A DNA stretch of 9,894 bases, taken from NCBI GenBank assembly GCA_024642805.1, contig JAHEAK010000145.1:1-9894 (forward strand), written 5' to 3'. The notes under the pieces are model-generated. The model was not told where the DNA came from and made no database searches. It saw nothing but the letters and a program-made list of their open reading frames with translations. Position numbers and translations under genes: made by a program. The DNA is from Kofleriaceae bacterium. GTDB taxonomy: Bacteria > Myxococcota_A > Polyangia > Haliangiales > Haliangiaceae. This document shows positions 7,008-9,894 of the stretch, one piece after another. Position 1 is the stretch's first letter. Each line of letters begins with the position of its first letter.

Positions 7008-8192
7008 GTGAGTACTCTTATCGCGGCGGGCCTAACCGATGTAGGGCGGGTCCGCGAGCACAACGAGGATTCGCACTACGCCGACGCGGAACAGCAGTTC
7101 TTCGTCGTGGCCGATGGCATGGGTGGCCATGCGGCGGGCGAGGTAGCTAGCAAGCTCGCAGTGGACGGCGTCGTCGAAAGTTGGGCTCGGCAGGAAGTAC
7201 GTCGACAGATCGAGGACTATGCCGAGCACGGCGATCTGGAGCGCCGCCGTCAGCTGCTCAAAACCTTGCGAGAGGGCGTACTAGCTGCTCATGAGTCGAT
7301 CGTTGCGCTCAGCGCGAGCGACTCTGAAAAGAAGGGCATGGGCACGACATTGACCGGCTTCTTGGTTGCTGGCGGGGAGGCGCTCTTTGCGCATGCGGGC
7401 GACTCGCGTGCTTATCTGGTTCGCGATCGCATTCCCGTTCTGCTCTCCGAGGATCACACGGTGTCTTCGCGTTTGCGCGCGGCTGGCATCGACCGCGGAA
7501 TCGACGGGCCTACGCCCGAGCGTTTCAAGGGCCTGCTGACCAACGCGCTAGGCATGCCGACCGACACCCGCATCACGACCTTCGTGCTCCCGCTCTACAG
7601 TGGCGATCGATTGGTGCTGTGCACCGATGGCGTCCATGACTACCTGAGCGAAGTCGAGGTTGGCCAGATCGTTCAAAAGGCAGCCAGCCCCTCACGAGCC
7701 GCGCAAGACTTGGTGCAGACGGCTTTGGATCGTGGCGGTGCGGATAACGCGACCGTCATCGTCGTCAAGGTCATGGAAGCGGGCACCACCAAGGTTCCTG
7801 TTGAGGAACGCGAGCGTCACGAGGCCTCGATTGCCGCGTGTCCCTTGTTTGCAGGGCTCAGCTCCCAGCAGATTCTACGAGCGCTGCGCATCACGACACC
7901 GCGCTTCTATGCCAAGGGCCGAGACATTCCGCGCGTTGCCCTCGAGGACAGGGTCGCCTATATCGTGCTTGAGGGCGAGGTGCGCGGCTCGGGAGTTCGC
8001 GCCACCGCCGGGCATGTCCTTCTTCCCGAAGCGCTCATCCAGGAGACCGTGGTCTCCGATGCGGACATCGGCGCCGTTGAGGACACCACCTTGCTGATGC
8101 TGCGTCGAAACGATTTTGCCGAGCTGTGCGACGACGATGCCGATCTGGCTGTGTCGCTCTATGAATCGCTAGGTCGACTTCTGGCTCGCTAG
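7008..8192 (+). CDS. PP2C-type Ser/Thr phosphatase fused to a cyclic-nucleotide-binding-like domain
   Basis: A 394-residue protein. Residues 1-255 are a complete PPM/PP2C phosphatase, which removes phosphate from Ser/Thr using two or three metal ions. Its motifs are VREHNED (15-21), VADGMGGHAAGE (34-45, metal-binding D36), GMGTTLTG (110-117), AHAGDSRAYLV (129-138), SEDHTV (147-152), LCTDGVHDYL (204-213, metal-binding D207) and GGADNATVIVV (243-253). Residues 277-394 resemble a CRP-type cyclic-nucleotide-binding domain: CPLFAGLSSQQI, then beta strands such as VAYIVLEGEVRG, ending in the AVEDTTLLMLRRNDF strand and C-terminal helices. The expected phosphate-binding cassette (GE ... R-S/T-A) is not recognisable; the matching stretch reads VLLPEALIQETVVSDA. 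There is no signal or membrane segment, so it is cytosolic. GTG 7008 has GAGGA seven bases upstream. It probably counteracts Hanks-type kinases, but the partner is not known. Its 3' end overlaps pdxA by 24 bases. Confidence 0.93.
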   Translation: MSTLIAAGLTDVGRVREHNEDSHYADAEQQFFVVADGMGGHAAGEVASKLAVDGVVESWARQEVRRQIEDYAEHGDLERRRQLLKTLREGVLAAHESIVALSASDSEKKGMGTTLTGFLVAGGEALFAHAGDSRAYLVRDRIPVLLSEDHTVSSRLRAAGIDRGIDGPTPERFKGLLTNALGMPTDTRITTFVLPLYSGDRLVLCTDGVHDYLSEVEVGQIVQKAASPSRAAQDLVQTALDRGGADNATVIVVKVMEAGTTKVPVEERERHEASIAACPLFAGLSSQQILRALRITTPRFYAKGRDIPRVALEDRVAYIVLEGEVRGSGVRATAGHVLLPEALIQETVVSDADIGAVEDTTLLMLRRNDFAELCDDDADLAVSLYESLGRLLAR

Positions 8193-9152
8193 GGCTGCGC
8201 GCATGTCGGTGAGCTGGAAGGCCAGAGCAATGGCCGCTCGCATACTGGTGGCCCTCGCGCGACCCTGGCCAGCGATGTCGTAGGCGACACCGTGATCGGG
8301 CGAGGTGCGCACAATCGGCAGGCCCAAGGTCATGTTCACCGAGTCGTCGAAGTCGACGAGCTTGACCGGGATGAGCCCTTGATCGTGATACATCGCCACG
8401 AAGCAGTCGAAGGGCTGACGAAAGGCCGCATCAGGTACCAGTGGCCCAACGAGTTTTACCCTTGGCCCCAGTCGCGAGGCAGCAAGCTGCATGGCGGGAT
8501 TGATGACTCGGCTCTCCTCGTCGCCAAAACGTCCGCCTTCGCCGGCATGGGGGTTTAGGCCGAGCACGCCGATGATCGGATCGGAAATTCCAAAGTCGCT
8601 TTGCAGACTGTGTGCAGCCAACTCGATGGCCGATGCCACGCGCTCGCAGGTGAGAACCTGGGGCAGGTCGGCGATGGCCTCGTGAACGGTGGCAAGCACG
8701 ACCTTCAATTTTGGTCCGGCAAACATCATGGCGACTCGTGGTGCTGAGAGTCGGTCTAAGAGAAATTCTGTGTGGCCGGGAAACGAAAACCCCGCACGCG
8801 CGGCTTCCGCTTTGCTGATGGGAGCAGTGGCAAGGGCGTGCAGTTCACCGGCTCGTATCGCGCGCACGGCACTGTCTAGGTACACGACTTGTGCGCGAGC
8901 GGTGGCATCGTTGGGATGGCCCCAGCGCAGGTCTTCGGAGCCCAGACCGCTCTGGGAATCCTCCGAAAGGGCGACCATGGGGCGGCTACCTACAAGCTCG
9001 CAGGCACCTTCGAAGGCACAGCGGTCACCGAAAACGACAATGCGCTGCCGGCTCTGCTCGTCGAGCTCGGCCAGCGAGCGAACGGCGATCTCGGGACCAA
9101 TACCACAAGGGTCCCCGAGGGTTATTCCAATTTTTCCAAGCGGGCTTTCCAT
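8169..9152 (-). CDS. pdxA: PdxA, 4-hydroxythreonine-4-phosphate dehydrogenase
   Basis: A 327-residue enzyme (E. coli PdxA is 329). It oxidises 4-phosphohydroxy-L-threonine with NAD(P)+ to an unstable ketone used by PdxJ to make pyridoxine 5'-phosphate in the DXP-dependent vitamin B6 pathway; it is a cytosolic homodimer. Motifs in order: GITLGDPCGIGPE (9-21, with Cys16 where Ala is common), ATAPISK (108-114), FPGHTEFL (124-131), VVLATVHEAIADLP (151-164), GLNPHAGEGGRFG (198-210), VAMYHDQGL (252-260) and NMTLGLPIVRTSPDHG (273-288). The divalent-metal histidines correspond to H157, H202 and H256. ATG 9152 is used because AGGA lies about nine bases upstream and family similarity begins there; an in-frame upstream ATG at 9239 would add 29 unrelated residues. 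No other B6 gene is adjacent. It is convergent and overlapping with the phosphatase gene and divergent to the lipoprotein gene. Confidence 0.96.
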   Translation of the reverse strand: MESPLGKIGITLGDPCGIGPEIAVRSLAELDEQSRQRIVVFGDRCAFEGACELVGSRPMVALSEDSQSGLGSEDLRWGHPNDATARAQVVYLDSAVRAIRAGELHALATAPISKAEAARAGFSFPGHTEFLLDRLSAPRVAMMFAGPKLKVVLATVHEAIADLPQVLTCERVASAIELAAHSLQSDFGISDPIIGVLGLNPHAGEGGRFGDEESRVINPAMQLAASRLGPRVKLVGPLVPDAAFRQPFDCFVAMYHDQGLIPVKLVDFDDSVNMTLGLPIVRTSPDHGVAYDIAGQGRARATSMRAAIALAFQLTDMRAALASQKST

Positions 9153-9257
9153 GGAGCTGCGTCCTGAGTGAGTGCGAGGGGCTGAGAATGCCGCAACGCG
9201 TGATCGCAAACACTTGCATGAGAGGCTCGCGTCCTTCAAATTTATAACAGGGTCTTT

Positions 9258-9894
9258 GTGAGTTGGTTCTCAACCATACGAGTAGGCACATGTGCGATGG
9301 CGCTCTTTCTCTTCGGTTGTGGTGCCAGCGCGGCCACGCAGCTAAGCGTGGAAGAGATCGAGCTGCCCGCCATGCCCGCCGAGACCATTCGCGGTGGCGA
9401 GAACTTCTTTATCCCCGGCGAGAGTATGTCCTTTGACATCAGCCTGCGCGGTGTCCTCGGTGGCACGGCTCAGCTCGCGGTCGGCGAGCCCGGCGTCGTC
9501 GATGGTCGCTCGGTGGTCATCGTCAAGTCGATGGTGGAGAGTGCTGGCGTCATCGCTGCTATCAAGGAAGTGCGCGACGAAATCGTCACGATGATCGACA
9601 TGGACAAGGGCTCGGTGGTGAGTCACGAGGCCCAGTCAAAGTACGGCGAGAAAGAAGCACAGATTTCGACGGACATGGGGCACGGCGAACCCGGCGCCTT
9701 TGCTCTGACCTTTACCGGCAAGGGCAAAGAGCCCCTGCGAATGATTCAGAACATGCCTTCGGATGCCATGGCCTTCGATGTCCACGCCATCTTGGGCGTG
9801 GTGCGCGCTTGGAATCCCCAGGACGGTGAAGAAGAGTCGTTCTTCATGCTCTCTGGGCGACGTCTTTGGCGCAGCTCCCTGCGAGTTGGAGCCC
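9258..9894 (+). CDS. Lipoprotein, probable DUF3108 family (C-terminus outside the window)
   Basis: An open frame of 212 codons runs off the right edge with no stop. The N-terminus, starting at GTG 9258, has one arginine (R8), a hydrophobic core (MALFLF) and a lipobox L18-F19-G20-C21, indicating lipidation at C21 and export to the envelope. The mature part has a short Ala/Thr/Glu-rich linker and then a beta-rich pattern: GESMSFDISLRGVLGGTAQL, VVIVKSMVESAGVI, VRDEIVTMIDMDKGSV, and later MPSDAMAFDVHAILGVVRAW. This alternation and the 'SPE-type' middle resemble DUF3108 proteins, periplasmic proteins of unknown role; I have not verified this by search. AGGG five bases before the GTG supports the start. 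An in-frame ATG at 9297 would destroy the signal peptide. It is divergent to pdxA with a 105-base gap, in which TATAAC (9243-9248) is the only -10-like box and lies too close to the start to be convincing. Confidence 0.8.
   Translation, partial: MSWFSTIRVGTCAMALFLFGCGASAATQLSVEEIELPAMPAETIRGGENFFIPGESMSFDISLRGVLGGTAQLAVGEPGVVDGRSVVIVKSMVESAGVIAAIKEVRDEIVTMIDMDKGSVVSHEAQSKYGEKEAQISTDMGHGEPGAFALTFTGKGKEPLRMIQNMPSDAMAFDVHAILGVVRAWNPQDGEEESFFMLSGRRLWRSSLRVGA

Noticed and set aside
9214..9248. TTGCAT and TATAAC as a promoter for the lipoprotein gene
   Set aside because: The boxes are 23 bases apart, outside the working range, and the -10 box overlaps the ribosome site region of GTG 9258.

Overview
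The window is GC-rich, densely packed bacterial chromosome. It most resembles the Myxococcota / former Deltaproteobacteria. Reasons: a Ser/Thr kinase of the 'GGMAEVF ... HR(D/N)ISP' type usual in myxobacteria and relatives, a PP2C phosphatase fused to a cyclic-nucleotide-binding-like domain, a short DksA/TraR zinc-finger protein, a long exported HEAT-repeat protein, and GTG/TTG starts. I cannot place it below phylum level from the sequence alone. There are no RNA genes, insertion sequences, CRISPR arrays or phage genes, and base composition looks even throughout.

Layout. Positions 1-440 (minus) hold the N-terminal part of a Ser/Thr protein kinase, cut off by the window edge. Behind it, same strand, is a DksA/TraR-type zinc-finger regulator (550-903). 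Divergent to that is a 770-residue exported HEAT-repeat protein (1138-3450, plus). It runs tail-to-tail into clpX (3491-4699, minus), with a hairpin between them. clpX is divergent to an OmpR-type winged-helix regulator (4841-5524, plus), which is convergent with the magnesium channel gene mgtE (5559-6920, minus). mgtE is divergent to a PP2C phosphatase (7008-8192, plus), whose last 24 bases overlap the end of the convergent pdxA (8169-9152, minus). A divergent lipoprotein gene (9258 onward, plus) runs off the right edge.

Strands alternate, so most genes are single transcription units rather than an operon. Housekeeping functions (ClpX, MgtE, PdxA) are interspersed with signalling proteins. 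Several signalling proteins keep their fold motifs but lack residues expected for ligand handling or catalysis: the kinase has HRN instead of HRD, the receiver domain lacks the acidic pair and the switch lysine, and the cyclic-nucleotide-like domain of the phosphatase lacks a recognisable phosphate-binding cassette. ClpX itself has unusual substrate-loop (RNR for RKH) and ClpP-loop (MGF for IGF) residues, so it may be a divergent paralogue. These, plus small DNA structures at gene borders, are the main points of interest. I see no clear evidence of a wholly new multi-gene system.
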